From Acidimicrobiaceae bacterium (lineage in GTDB: Bacteria > Actinomycetota > Acidimicrobiia > Acidimicrobiales > Aldehydirespiratoraceae), in NCBI GenBank assembly GCA_016845585.1, contig JAERSO010000022.1, positions 62,001-126,000 on the forward strand: a DNA stretch of 64,000 bases, given 5' to 3'. A program made the position numbers and the translations under genes. Under the pieces are notes generated by a model. That model was given only the letters and a program-made list of their open reading frames with translations, did no database searches and was not told where the DNA came from. Positions 54,863 to 63,230 of the stretch are shown here, piece after piece; position 1 is the first letter of the stretch; each line of letters opens with the position of its first letter.

Positions 54863-56216
54863 GCGTGGGCACCATCAAGAGACCGGCAACCAGGAACGCG
54901 GCCTGGTAGGCGGCGAGTCCATCCGCGCCCGACGTCGGCCCCAGCCCGCCGGTGGGGGCGAATGCCGCGAGGGCGGTCGCGGTGACCGCCACACCGATGG
55001 CGTTCGACGCCTGGCGCTGGGTGTTGAACAGTGATGCTGCGCGCGCCAGGTCCTTGGTCTCGACCTTCACGTAGATCGCCGACTGGATGGCCAGGAAGAC
55101 CGACCCGAGGAACAGTCCTCGAACGAACATCCCGCCGCCGATCAGCGGCAGGGAGGTGTCGGTGCCGACGAGGGTGAACGCAAGGGTCAGCACGGTCACC
55201 CCGATGCTGCCGACGATCAGCATCCGTCGCGGGCCGACCTGTTGATACAGACGTCCTCCGATGAGATTCGAGAAGAGCAGCACGCCGATCGGCATCGGAG
55301 ACGACGTGAGACCCGCCTCGAGCGCGGAGTAGCCCCGGAATCGCTGGAGGTACAGCGTGAGCATGAAGATCTGCGAAACGAACCCCATGTACAAGAAGAC
55401 GCCGAGCAGGTTGCACGTTCGGAAGAGCCGCTCGCTCAGCAACCGAAGGGCCAGCGCAGGCGCGGCCGCCCTGCGTTCGACGAAGACGAGTGCCGTCAGC
55501 GCGATCAGGCTCACCACGGCCGGGACCAGGACTCGGCTCGACAACCAGCCGACGTCGGGACCCGACGACAGGGCGTAGACCCCGAGCGCAAGCCCGCCGC
55601 TGCTGAGGACGAGGCCCGGCACGTCCAGTGGTCCGGGTTCACCGGCGTCATCGGGTTTGAGCCAGAGCACCCCCAGGATGAACGCCAGCGCGCCGATGGG
55701 CAGGTTGACCAGGAAGATCGCTCGCCAACTGACGGTCTCGATCAGGAGTCCACCGACGGTCGGCCCGATCGCGGGAGCGATCACCGCGACACTCAGGACG
55801 GTGTTCGCCGCCTTGGCCCGCTCCTCGAGGGGGTAGGCGCGGTAGAGCATCGCCGAACCGACCGGCGTGATCAGACCGGCACCCAGTCCCTGAGCAATTC
55901 GGGCCGCCACGAGCTGATCCAGGGATTGCGCGGCTCCACATGCGGCGGATGCGAGCGTGAAGATCACGATCGCGGTGAGGAAGACCCGCTTCGCCCCAAA
56001 CCGATCGGCGAACCACCCTGCCGCCGGAATTCCGGCGGCGAGAGTCAGCCCGAAGCCGACGACCACCCATTCGACCCCGGTGACGTCGACCCCGAACTCA
56101 TCGGCCAGCGACGGGAGAGCGACGTTGACGACGGTCGAGTCGAGGATCTGGATGAAGAGGCCGGCGATGTAGACGGCGGTGACGGCGAGCTTGTACTCGG
56201 GCCGGAGCGTCCGCAT
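54801..56216 (-). CDS. DHA2-type MFS exporter (EmrB/QacA-like)
   Basis: Fourteen-segment drug:H+ antiporter (471 aa). The N-terminal QILDSTVVNVALPSLADEFG, the loop AGWFADRFGAKRVFLTAI and the motif-C-like AVIAPAIGPTVGGLLIETVSWRAIFLVNLPIG in pieces are canonical for EmrB/QacA. Its ATG overlaps the upstream beta-propeller protein stop by one base (TGATG), so translation is coupled. It is the last gene of the ZIP-betA-propeller-MFS unit, and might export a product of these. Confidence 0.92.
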   Translation of the reverse strand: MRTLRPEYKLAVTAVYIAGLFIQILDSTVVNVALPSLADEFGVDVTGVEWVVVGFGLTLAAGIPAAGWFADRFGAKRVFLTAIVIFTLASAACGAAQSLDQLVAARIAQGLGAGLITPVGSAMLYRAYPLEERAKAANTVLSVAVIAPAIGPTVGGLLIETVSWRAIFLVNLPIGALAFILGVLWLKPDDAGEPGPLDVPGLVLSSGGLALGVYALSSGPDVGWLSSRVLVPAVVSLIALTALVFVERRAAAPALALRLLSERLFRTCNLLGVFLYMGFVSQIFMLTLYLQRFRGYSALEAGLTSSPMPIGVLLFSNLIGGRLYQQVGPRRMLIVGSIGVTVLTLAFTLVGTDTSLPLIGGGMFVRGLFLGSVFLAIQSAIYVKVETKDLARAASLFNTQRQASNAIGVAVTATALAAFAPTGGLGPTSGADGLAAYQAAFLVAGLLMVPTLIVATFVRDEDVAATRQTVS

Positions 56217-57538
56217 CAGTGCCAGCTGACCCGGGCCATGGCGGTGGTGGAGCAGTAGTACACGTCGCGGTGATCGCCCGCGCTGAGGAACATGCCGTTG
56301 GCGATCCTCGAGCCCGTCGACACCCGATCGAGCAGCTCGCCGGTGCGAATGTCCACCACCACGAGGTCGTCGCTCCCACCGTCGGTGAAGTCATTGATCA
56401 CCAACTCGGCCGACTCCGGAAAGACCACCGGCTGCATACTTGGCCGCACGTCCTGGTGCCACGCGACGTCGAGGCCCCCGCCATCGGTGGCAATGCCGGC
56501 GAGGCCTCCGTTCACGGAGTCCCAGGCAATGGCCATGTCGTGCTCGGGGACGTGAACGGGTGGAGCGATGATCCCACCACCGGGGACGCCGAACGGCTCG
56601 ATCGCCAGGACGTCCTCGGGGTCCGACAGGCCGATACGGAGGAGACGCTGCGCTCCGGTCCACGGCGCGGGCTGTCGCCAGGACAGCGCCGGCGCCGTCT
56701 CGAACCGTCCGTTCGGGAATGTGGTGTGGATGTGGCGAACTGATTCGACGTCGCCGCAATCCATGATCCAAACCGCGTCGTCGGACAGACAGGCATCCCA
56801 CGACAGACCCCAGCGGCCGTCAGCCGAGCGATAGCGCGGCTGCCAGTCGTCGATTTCGAGTGAGTCGCCGTGCACAACGAGACGCCACAGGTGCTCGGTG
56901 CCGGGGACGTAGATGTGGTCGATGCCTTCGATGACGTCGGCGGCGATTCGTCCCATCGAGCCTTCCGGCAGTTCGAGGGGTTCGCCGATGGTCCCGAGGG
57001 TGTCCGCCGAGAGCCGGGTCACTGTCGTGCCTCCCTGCCCCTCCAGGCGCAGATCCTTCGTGATCAGCGACCCATCGCTCAAAGCGAGGAGACCGTTGTG
57101 GCTGCAGTCGACCAGCTCTCGCTCGGCTTGAACCGAGAGATCCTCCGCATCCAGGCGGTGTAGATACGACCCATTGACGGAGAGAATCGAGCCGTTTGCG
57201 TGCGCGAGAATCGCCCCACACCACACATGGTCGCCGCACGGGAGGTCCGGCGAGCGAACGATCGGCTCGAGGGTCTCCGGATCGAAACGCTCGACCCAGC
57301 CGAACGGTGCGGGGCCCACGAATGCCGGCATGGTGCCACCGACGAACCACTCCCCCGGCTCGCGCCGAACGGTCATCACATCCCAGCGTTCGGTGCGGCG
57401 CGACACGATGGTGGCGGTGCCCGTGGCCGCATCAAGTCGGCCCGACGCGGCCTTCTGCCGGCGGTTGCCACCACACTCGACGGGCCACGGTGATGGCCAG
57501 TAGCCGGGCTGGACCTCGTTGCGGTCGAGAAGCGTCAT
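56216..57538 (-). CDS. Probable beta-propeller protein of unknown function
   Basis: A 440-residue soluble protein without signal peptide, which I do not recognise by name. It is built of repeated units with strands ending in short Gly/Asp turns (ERFDPETLEPIVRS, VNGSYLHRLDAEDLSV, TVTRLSADTLGTIGEPL, DDLVVVDIRTGELLDRVS), the pattern of six- or seven-bladed propellers such as SMP-30/gluconolactonase or carotenoid-oxygenase-like folds. Metal-ligand candidates CGDHVWCG and DCSHNGL are present. The ATG has GGGAG at 7 nt; it lies 15 bp after betA and overlaps the MFS start by one base. Conserved coupling with betA suggests a linked task, such as sugar or alcohol lactone handling; inference only. Confidence 0.75.
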   Translation of the reverse strand: MTLLDRNEVQPGYWPSPWPVECGGNRRQKAASGRLDAATGTATIVSRRTERWDVMTVRREPGEWFVGGTMPAFVGPAPFGWVERFDPETLEPIVRSPDLPCGDHVWCGAILAHANGSILSVNGSYLHRLDAEDLSVQAERELVDCSHNGLLALSDGSLITKDLRLEGQGGTTVTRLSADTLGTIGEPLELPEGSMGRIAADVIEGIDHIYVPGTEHLWRLVVHGDSLEIDDWQPRYRSADGRWGLSWDACLSDDAVWIMDCGDVESVRHIHTTFPNGRFETAPALSWRQPAPWTGAQRLLRIGLSDPEDVLAIEPFGVPGGGIIAPPVHVPEHDMAIAWDSVNGGLAGIATDGGGLDVAWHQDVRPSMQPVVFPESAELVINDFTDGGSDDLVVVDIRTGELLDRVSTGSRIANGMFLSAGDHRDVYYCSTTAMARVSWH

Positions 57539-57553
57539 CGCGACGCTCCCGCC

Positions 57554-59203
57554 TCAGGAAGAGGCAGGCGACCGGTAGACGGCGGTGGTGTCGGGCGGCA
57601 GCGGGTCATTGCCGAGAATGATGTCAGCTGCCTTCTCCGCGATCATCATCGTCGGTGCGTAGATGTTCCCGTTGCTGACGGTCGGCATCACCGACGCATC
57701 GACCACTCGGAGGCCATCGGTGCCGCGAACCCGCATCGTGAGCGGGTCGATCACGGCCATGTCGTCGGTGCCCATCTTCGCCGTGCAGGAAGGATGCAGC
57801 GCCGTCTCCGCATCGCGGGCCACCCAGTCGAGGATGTCCGCGTCGGTCTCGACCGACGGCCCCGGAGAGACCTCGCCACCATTGAAGCGATCGAACGCCG
57901 GCTGGTTGAGGATGTGGCGAGCCGTGCGCACCGATTCGATCCACTCCTTGCGGTCGTTCTCGGTCGACAGGTAGTTGAACTGAACGGCCGGGTGCTTCTT
58001 CGGATTGGTCGACGTGATCTTCACCGTGCCTCGCACGTCGGAATACATCGGGCCGATGTGCACCTGATACCCGTGACCGCCCTCCGGAGCGGATCCGTCG
58101 TAACGGATGGCGATCGGCAGGAAGTGGAACATGAGGTTGGGGTAGTCGACGTGATCATTGCTGCGCACGAACGCCCCCGCCTCGAAGTGATTCGTCGCCG
58201 CAGGGCCCCGGCGAAACAGCCACTGCAGACCGATGATCGGCATGCGCCACTTCGCCAGGTAGGGCTGCATCGACACCGGCTCCTTGCAGGTGTGCTGGAT
58301 GTAGACCTCGAGGTGATCCTGGAGATTGGCACCGACGCCAGGGAGATCGACCACCGGGTCGATTCCGAGGGATCGGAGATGCTCGGCCTCACCGACTCCG
58401 GAGAGTTGGAGGAGTTGAGGCGAGTTGAACGCGCCACCACAGCTGATGATCTCGGTGCCCGTGACGGTGTGGGTGCGCCGGCCGCGCCGATACTCGACGC
58501 CCACGGCCCGTGTGCCCTCGAACACGATCTTGTTGGCCTGTGCGAGGGTGATGAGCTTCAGGTTCTTGCGCTTCAACACCGGATGGAGGTACGCCCGGGC
58601 GGCACTGAGGCGCCGACCTCGAACCATGTTCTTGTCGAAGGCGGCGAAGCCCTCCTGGCGAAATCCGTTGACGTCGTCGGTGCGGTCGAAACCGGCCTGC
58701 GGACCGGCCTCCAGCCAGGCGCCGAAGAGGGGGTTCGTGGCCGGTCCGGTCTCGAGGCGCAGAGGGCCGTCGTCGCCGCGCCACTCGTCGCCGCCGACGA
58801 GGCGGTCCTCCATGCGCTTGAAGTAGGGCAGACAGTGGGCGTAGTCCCATGTCTCCATACCGGGTTCGGCCGCCCACTTGTCGTAGTCCATCGGGTTGCC
58901 CCGCTGGAAGATCATGCCGTTGATGCTCGAGGATCCGCCGAGCACCTTGCCCCGTGCGTGGTACACCCGCCGTCCGCCCATGTGCGGCTCGGGCTCGGAC
59001 TCGTACTTCCAGTCATAGAACCGGCTGCCGATCGGATAGGTCAACGCCGCGGGCATGTGGATGAACACATCCCAGCGCCAGTCCTTGCGGCCGGCTTCCA
59101 GGACCAGTACCTGGTTGTCGGGATCTGCGCTCAGCCGGCTGGCCAGGGCACAGCCGGCGGAACCGCCGCCGATGATGATGTAGTCCCATTTCTTGTCGGA
59201 CAT
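57554..59203 (-). CDS. betA: Choline dehydrogenase-like GMC oxidoreductase
   Basis: GMC-family FAD alcohol dehydrogenase (549 aa), very like BetA, which oxidises choline towards betaine. Motifs: [40 protein letters not shown]-type signature ([15 protein letters not shown]), [18 protein letters not shown] and the C-terminal [36 protein letters not shown] in pieces, with the active-site His in ALHPSC. ATG 59203 begins the FAD fold; the ORF to 59401 only shadows the ZIP gene. No betB or betaine transporter is near, so another alcohol could be the substrate. It is 8 bp downstream of the ZIP gene. Confidence 0.93.
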   Translation of the reverse strand: MSDKKWDYIIIGGGSAGCALASRLSADPDNQVLVLEAGRKDWRWDVFIHMPAALTYPIGSRFYDWKYESEPEPHMGGRRVYHARGKVLGGSSSINGMIFQRGNPMDYDKWAAEPGMETWDYAHCLPYFKRMEDRLVGGDEWRGDDGPLRLETGPATNPLFGAWLEAGPQAGFDRTDDVNGFRQEGFAAFDKNMVRGRRLSAARAYLHPVLKRKNLKLITLAQANKIVFEGTRAVGVEYRRGRRTHTVTGTEIISCGGAFNSPQLLQLSGVGEAEHLRSLGIDPVVDLPGVGANLQDHLEVYIQHTCKEPVSMQPYLAKWRMPIIGLQWLFRRGPAATNHFEAGAFVRSNDHVDYPNLMFHFLPIAIRYDGSAPEGGHGYQVHIGPMYSDVRGTVKITSTNPKKHPAVQFNYLSTENDRKEWIESVRTARHILNQPAFDRFNGGEVSPGPSVETDADILDWVARDAETALHPSCTAKMGTDDMAVIDPLTMRVRGTDGLRVVDASVMPTVSNGNIYAPTMMIAEKAADIILGNDPLPPDTTAVYRSPASS

Positions 59204-59211
59204 GTGGACCC

Positions 59212-60030
59212 CTAGTGGCCGTGCGAGAAGTCGAGCGTTTGATCGATCATGATGAAGACAGCGGCGAAGATCACCGCTCCGAGCACCACCATCGCCACCG
59301 AACGCCGACCGGTTGCCGGATTGTGGATCGCCGGCAGCGTGTCGACGGTGGCGACATAGACGAACGTGCCCGCGGAGAACAGGAGAGCGAGGGCGATCCA
59401 TCGTTCGCTGGCCTCGTCCAGCGCGAGATAGGTGAGCAGAATCGCGGCCGGCGTGGCGAGCGAGAACGCGATGATCCCGAGTGCCACCCGAGTTCGATCG
59501 ACGGTCTCGTGGAGCGCGAACAGGCCGAGGCTGAAGGCAGCAGGGACACGGTGGATCACGACGGCGACCGCGACGAGCACCCCGAAAGCCGCTTCGCCGG
59601 ACAGCGCCGCGGCGCCGATCGCCAAGCCGTCGGCCATGGCATGCACGGAGAGTCCGGCCGCCACGACACCCATCGATGACGGATGGTGGACATGGCCGTG
59701 GCCGTGGCCCTCGACATGGCTGTGGTGTTCTTCGTGGATGTCGTGACCGACACCGAAGCCCTCGAGCACCAGCATGAGGGCGAAGCCGGCAAGGATCGCG
59801 GCACCGAGGACCACGGGTTCATCACTGAAGCCGTGCTCGTGCCCTGCGGTGGCGAGGTCGAATCCTTCCGGGATCACGACCAGCAGGGCGGAGGCGAGGA
59901 GGAGACCGGCCGACACGCCGGTGATGTCGTGCAGGCGCTGCTCGCTCAGTCGCGACGCGAACACTCGCGGACCGAAGCCGCCCAGAAGTGAGAGCACGAA
60001 GACCGCCGCAGCAACGAGGACTGTTTCCAT
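59212..60030 (-). CDS. ZIP-family metal transporter
   Basis: Zinc/iron-permease family transporter (272 aa, eight hydrophobic segments). Between TM3 and TM4 is a His-rich loop ([21 protein letters not shown] in two pieces around residues 97-117) expected to bind Zn2+ or similar ions. [14 protein letters not shown] and [18 protein letters not shown] supply the metal-binding helices. ATG 60030 is favoured by TAGCGT 7 nt upstream. It begins the unit that continues into betA. Metal selectivity is unknown. Confidence 0.9.
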   Translation of the reverse strand: METVLVAAAVFVLSLLGGFGPRVFASRLSEQRLHDITGVSAGLLLASALLVVIPEGFDLATAGHEHGFSDEPVVLGAAILAGFALMLVLEGFGVGHDIHEEHHSHVEGHGHGHVHHPSSMGVVAAGLSVHAMADGLAIGAAALSGEAAFGVLVAVAVVIHRVPAAFSLGLFALHETVDRTRVALGIIAFSLATPAAILLTYLALDEASERWIALALLFSAGTFVYVATVDTLPAIHNPATGRRSVAMVVLGAVIFAAVFIMIDQTLDFSHGH

Positions 60031-60037
60031 CGCCGCC

Positions 60038-60043
60038 ACGCTA
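60038..60043 (-). promoter_or_regulatory. Near-leaderless -10 box of the ZIP gene
   Basis: TAGCGT on the minus strand, 7 nt before ATG 60030. It sits in the 46-bp gap after the biotin carrier gene and may separate the ZIP operon from the carboxylase genes. Confidence 0.4.
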
Positions 60044-60076
60044 TCGAGCACCCGGCCCCGTCAGAGGCCCCGAACG

Positions 60077-60292
60077 TCAGCCGATCATGGCGAGAACGTC
60101 GCCCTCGCTGATGGCGTCACCCTCACTCACACTGATCGATTCGATCGTGCCGTCGTCTTCGGCCTCGACCGGAATCTCCATCTTCATCGACTCGAGAATC
60201 ATGACGACGTCGCCGACCTCCACCTCATCGCCGACTGACTTCTGGATCTTCCAGACGGTGCCGACGACGGGACTCTCCACGGGGTTTGACAC
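60077..60292 (-). CDS. Biotin/lipoyl carrier protein
   Basis: Biotinyl-domain protein of only 71 aa. The attachment site ESMKMEIP holds biotin on Lys37 (AMKM in most; here SMKM), between the two beta hairpins VVGTVWKIQKSVGDEVEVGD and GTIESISVSEGDAISEGDVL. The 8-bp gap from the carboxyltransferase stop, GTG start with GGAG, and matching partner show it is the carrier of this acyl-CoA carboxylase. The biotin carboxylase subunit is elsewhere in the genome. Confidence 0.92.
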   Translation of the reverse strand: MSNPVESPVVGTVWKIQKSVGDEVEVGDVVMILESMKMEIPVEAEDDGTIESISVSEGDAISEGDVLAMIG

Positions 60293-60300
60293 TTGACTCC

Positions 60301-61899
60301 TCAGGGTCGGTAGGGCGACGACGCCGCGTCGCGGTCACGCAGTGGCGCAACCAGGTTCGCGAATTCGCACAACAGCGGACGGGTGTCCGCGGGGTCGATG
60401 ATCTCCTCGACCAGGAATGCATCGGCCGTACGGAACGGATTGCGCACCTGGTTGAGACGGTCGGTGATCTCTTCGAGGAGTGCTTCCGGGTCGTCGCTGG
60501 CCTCGAGTTCACGGGTGTAGGCGGCCTCGACGCCGCCCTCGACCGGGAGCGAGCCCCAGTCCCCCGACGGCCAGGCATAGCGGTACTGCCAGCGATGTGC
60601 ATTGCTGTGGGCGGCGCCGGCGACCCCGAAGACCTTGCGAACCAGTACCGAGCACCAGGGGATCGTCGACTGGTAGATCGCGGCGAGCGCGCTGGATCCG
60701 TGACGAATGGCCGCGGCCTCCTCATTGTCCGAGCCGATGACGAAGCCCGGGTTGTCGACCAGATGAACGACGGGGAGCCGGAACGTCTCGGCGAGGTCGA
60801 CGAAGCGGGTGGCCTTCTGGGCCGTGGCCGTGGTCCAGCCACCTCCGTAGTGATACGAGTCGCCGGCCATCAACGCCACCGGCCACCCGTCGAGCCGGGC
60901 GAGACCGGTGATGAGTGATCGTCCGTGAAAGCGGCCCATCTCGAAGAAGCTGCCGTCGTCCACCACGGATTCGATGATGGGACGCATCTTGTAGACCTTG
61001 CGCCGGTCCCGGGGGACGGCCGCTCGGAGCGCCGGGTCCGTGCGGGCCGGATCGTCGGCCGGGGCGAGTCGGGGCGGTAGCTCCCCCACACGAGAGGGAA
61101 GGTAGGACAGGAACCGTCGAGCCACGGCGAACGCCTCGTCCTCGGACTTCACCTCGACGTCGATCGCTCCATTGCGGGTGTGCACCTTGCTTCCGCCGAG
61201 TGACTCCTTGGTGACCTGCTCGCCGCCAAGCCGGTTCACCACGACCGGGCCGGCCACGAAGAGTTGGCTCAACCCCTTGACCATCACGGAGAAGTGACTC
61301 GTGACGGCCCGTGCTGCGCCCAGACCGGCCACCGGCCCCAGGCAGAGGCTGACGACGGGAACTCGCGAGAGGTTCGCCACCACATGATCCCAGGCCGGGT
61401 TCGCGGGGACGTACGTGCGCAGACCCCGTCCGAAACCACCGTTGGGTCCCTCCTCATGCTTCGGGTCCAGGGTCTTCACCGATCCGCCGCCGCCGGTACC
61501 GTCCAGCAGACGAACGATCGGCAACCCGAGTTCTCCGGCCATCGCCTCCGCGGCGATCTGCTTCTCGGCGATCGAAGCATCAGCCGCCCCGCCCCGCACC
61601 GTGAAGTCGTCGCCGGCGATCACGACCGGTCGTTGGTCGATCATGGCGCGCCCGAACACGAAGTTGGCCGGGCTGAACGTCACGAGATCGCCGTTCTCGT
61701 CATAGGTCGCGGCGCCCGAGGTCTTGCCGATCTCGTGGAACGAGTCGGGGTCGACGAGCTTCTCGATCCGCTGGCGAATGTCGAGCTTCCCTCGCTCGTG
61801 CTGACGAGCGACCTTTTCGGCCCCACCCATCTCGTCGGCCATGGCCTCGCGCCGGGCCAGCTCGTCGAGTTCTGGCTGCCAGGAGTCGGAGTCACTCAT
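60301..61899 (-). CDS. Acyl-CoA carboxylase carboxyltransferase subunit
   Basis: Carboxyltransferase (beta) subunit of an acetyl/propionyl/methylcrotonyl-type carboxylase (532 aa). Crotonase-type N-domain with ARQHERGKLDIRQRIEKLVD at the start and RPVVIAGDDFTVRGGA; C-domain with GRFHGRSLITGLARLDGWPVALMAGD and LVDNPGFVIGSDNEEAAAIRHG in pieces. The acyl-CoA chain length cannot be read off. ATG is 3 bp after the aminotransferase stop; the biotin carrier gene follows 8 bp later. No biotin carboxylase is in the unit. Confidence 0.93.
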   Translation of the reverse strand: MSDSDSWQPELDELARREAMADEMGGAEKVARQHERGKLDIRQRIEKLVDPDSFHEIGKTSGAATYDENGDLVTFSPANFVFGRAMIDQRPVVIAGDDFTVRGGAADASIAEKQIAAEAMAGELGLPIVRLLDGTGGGGSVKTLDPKHEEGPNGGFGRGLRTYVPANPAWDHVVANLSRVPVVSLCLGPVAGLGAARAVTSHFSVMVKGLSQLFVAGPVVVNRLGGEQVTKESLGGSKVHTRNGAIDVEVKSEDEAFAVARRFLSYLPSRVGELPPRLAPADDPARTDPALRAAVPRDRRKVYKMRPIIESVVDDGSFFEMGRFHGRSLITGLARLDGWPVALMAGDSYHYGGGWTTATAQKATRFVDLAETFRLPVVHLVDNPGFVIGSDNEEAAAIRHGSSALAAIYQSTIPWCSVLVRKVFGVAGAAHSNAHRWQYRYAWPSGDWGSLPVEGGVEAAYTRELEASDDPEALLEEITDRLNQVRNPFRTADAFLVEEIIDPADTRPLLCEFANLVAPLRDRDAASSPYRP

Positions 61900-61902
61900 G
61901 CC

Positions 61903-63132
61903 TCAGCGGTTCCCTTCTGATCCGGTCTGATCTGGCTTCGCGCCTTCATCGAGTGCCTCCCCGATGACTGCTGTCGCCGCCGCGACGCCCGAGCTTGCCA
62001 TGGGTGCCCCCATCGAGTGCAATGCAGCTTCGATCGTCGCGAGGACACCGAGAATCATCGGCGGGTTGTGCCACCCCATGTGCCCGATGCGGAAGGTGCG
62101 GTCCGGCATCGTCACCATTCCGATCCCGAGGGTCAATCCGGTTTGCTCCGCACACCGTCGGCGAAGCTCGACGGCATCGATCTCACCCGTCTGGACCGTG
62201 GTCACGGCGTTGGACCGGTGCCGGGGGCTGGCGATGTTGAGCGAGAGTCCATCGGTGGCGTGCCATGCCTCGACCGCGGCCCGCACTGCGTCGGCGTGAA
62301 CCCGATGTCGGGCCCACACCGCCTCGAGACCACCCTCATCGTCGATGAGGTCGAGAGCCGCCTCGAGGGCGTGGAGGTGGGCGACCGGCGGTGTGCCCGA
62401 GAAGATCTCGTAGAACATCTGCGGGTCGAGACGTTTCTCCCAGTCGAGGTAGCTGCTCCGGGGTCGGTCGGGGTCCATGGCCGCGACAGCCCGCTCCCCC
62501 GCCCAGACGAAACCCAGACCGGGCGGGCACATCATCCCCTTCTGGGACGCGCCGACCGTCAGGTCGACGCCCCAATCGTCCATCTCGTATCGGTCGCAGC
62601 CCAACGAGGCGATGCAGTCGACCATCAGCAGGGCCGGGTGGTCGGCCGCATCGATGGCCGCTCGCAAGGCGGGGATGTCGTTGTGCACGGAACTGCTGGT
62701 GTCGACATGCGAGACGAGAATGGCCTTGATCGACTTCCCCGAGTCGGCCCGAAGCCGCGCCTCGAGCGCATCAGGATCCACGGGACTGTGGAAGTCACCG
62801 GGCAGGATCTCGACCTCGGCGCCGGCCAGCCCGGCCGCCGCACCCCAGAACACGGCGAAGCGGCCCGATTCCAGGGCCAGGACCTTGTCACCGCGGGCGA
62901 TGGTGTTGGAGATCGCCATCTGCCAGGCGCCATGGCCGTTCGACGCGACGACGAAGGCATTGCCCGAGGTACGCGCGATGGCAGGGAGGCGACCGAGGAC
63001 ACCGAACGCGAGATCGACGAGCGCCCCGTCGTAGATGTCGGGCATCGGGCGGGCCAACGCCGTGCGAACGGCGTCCGGCAGGATCGACGGCCCGGGGATG
63101 GCGACCATCGGTGTTCCTTGACTCAAGTCCAT
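61903..63132 (-). CDS. Class V aminotransferase, serine-glyoxylate type
   Basis: Fold-type I PLP aminotransferase (409 aa) of the alanine/serine-glyoxylate group. PGPSILPDAVRTAL is the typical N-terminus; SNGHGAWQMAISNTIARGDKVLALESGRFA and SHVDTSSSVHNDIPALR follow; the PLP lysine is in GASQKGMMCPPGLGFVW. ATG 63132 gives a leading DLSQGTP; ATG 63108 with AAGGA is an alternative. It leads the carboxyltransferase-biotin carrier unit with a 3-bp gap, so glyoxylate metabolism may be linked to this carboxylase. A 98-bp divergent space lies before the monooxygenase-like gene. Confidence 0.9.
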   Translation of the reverse strand: MDLSQGTPMVAIPGPSILPDAVRTALARPMPDIYDGALVDLAFGVLGRLPAIARTSGNAFVVASNGHGAWQMAISNTIARGDKVLALESGRFAVFWGAAAGLAGAEVEILPGDFHSPVDPDALEARLRADSGKSIKAILVSHVDTSSSVHNDIPALRAAIDAADHPALLMVDCIASLGCDRYEMDDWGVDLTVGASQKGMMCPPGLGFVWAGERAVAAMDPDRPRSSYLDWEKRLDPQMFYEIFSGTPPVAHLHALEAALDLIDDEGGLEAVWARHRVHADAVRAAVEAWHATDGLSLNIASPRHRSNAVTTVQTGEIDAVELRRRCAEQTGLTLGIGMVTMPDRTFRIGHMGWHNPPMILGVLATIEAALHSMGAPMASSGVAAATAVIGEALDEGAKPDQTGSEGNR

Positions 63133-63230
63133 GGGGTGTTCGTCCTCGTCGCCGCTGGTTCCTTTGACCGCACGCACTTTAGAGCGGCCACGTCTGTCGA
63201 CTACGTTTCGCCGCGGCGAGGAGACCACCG

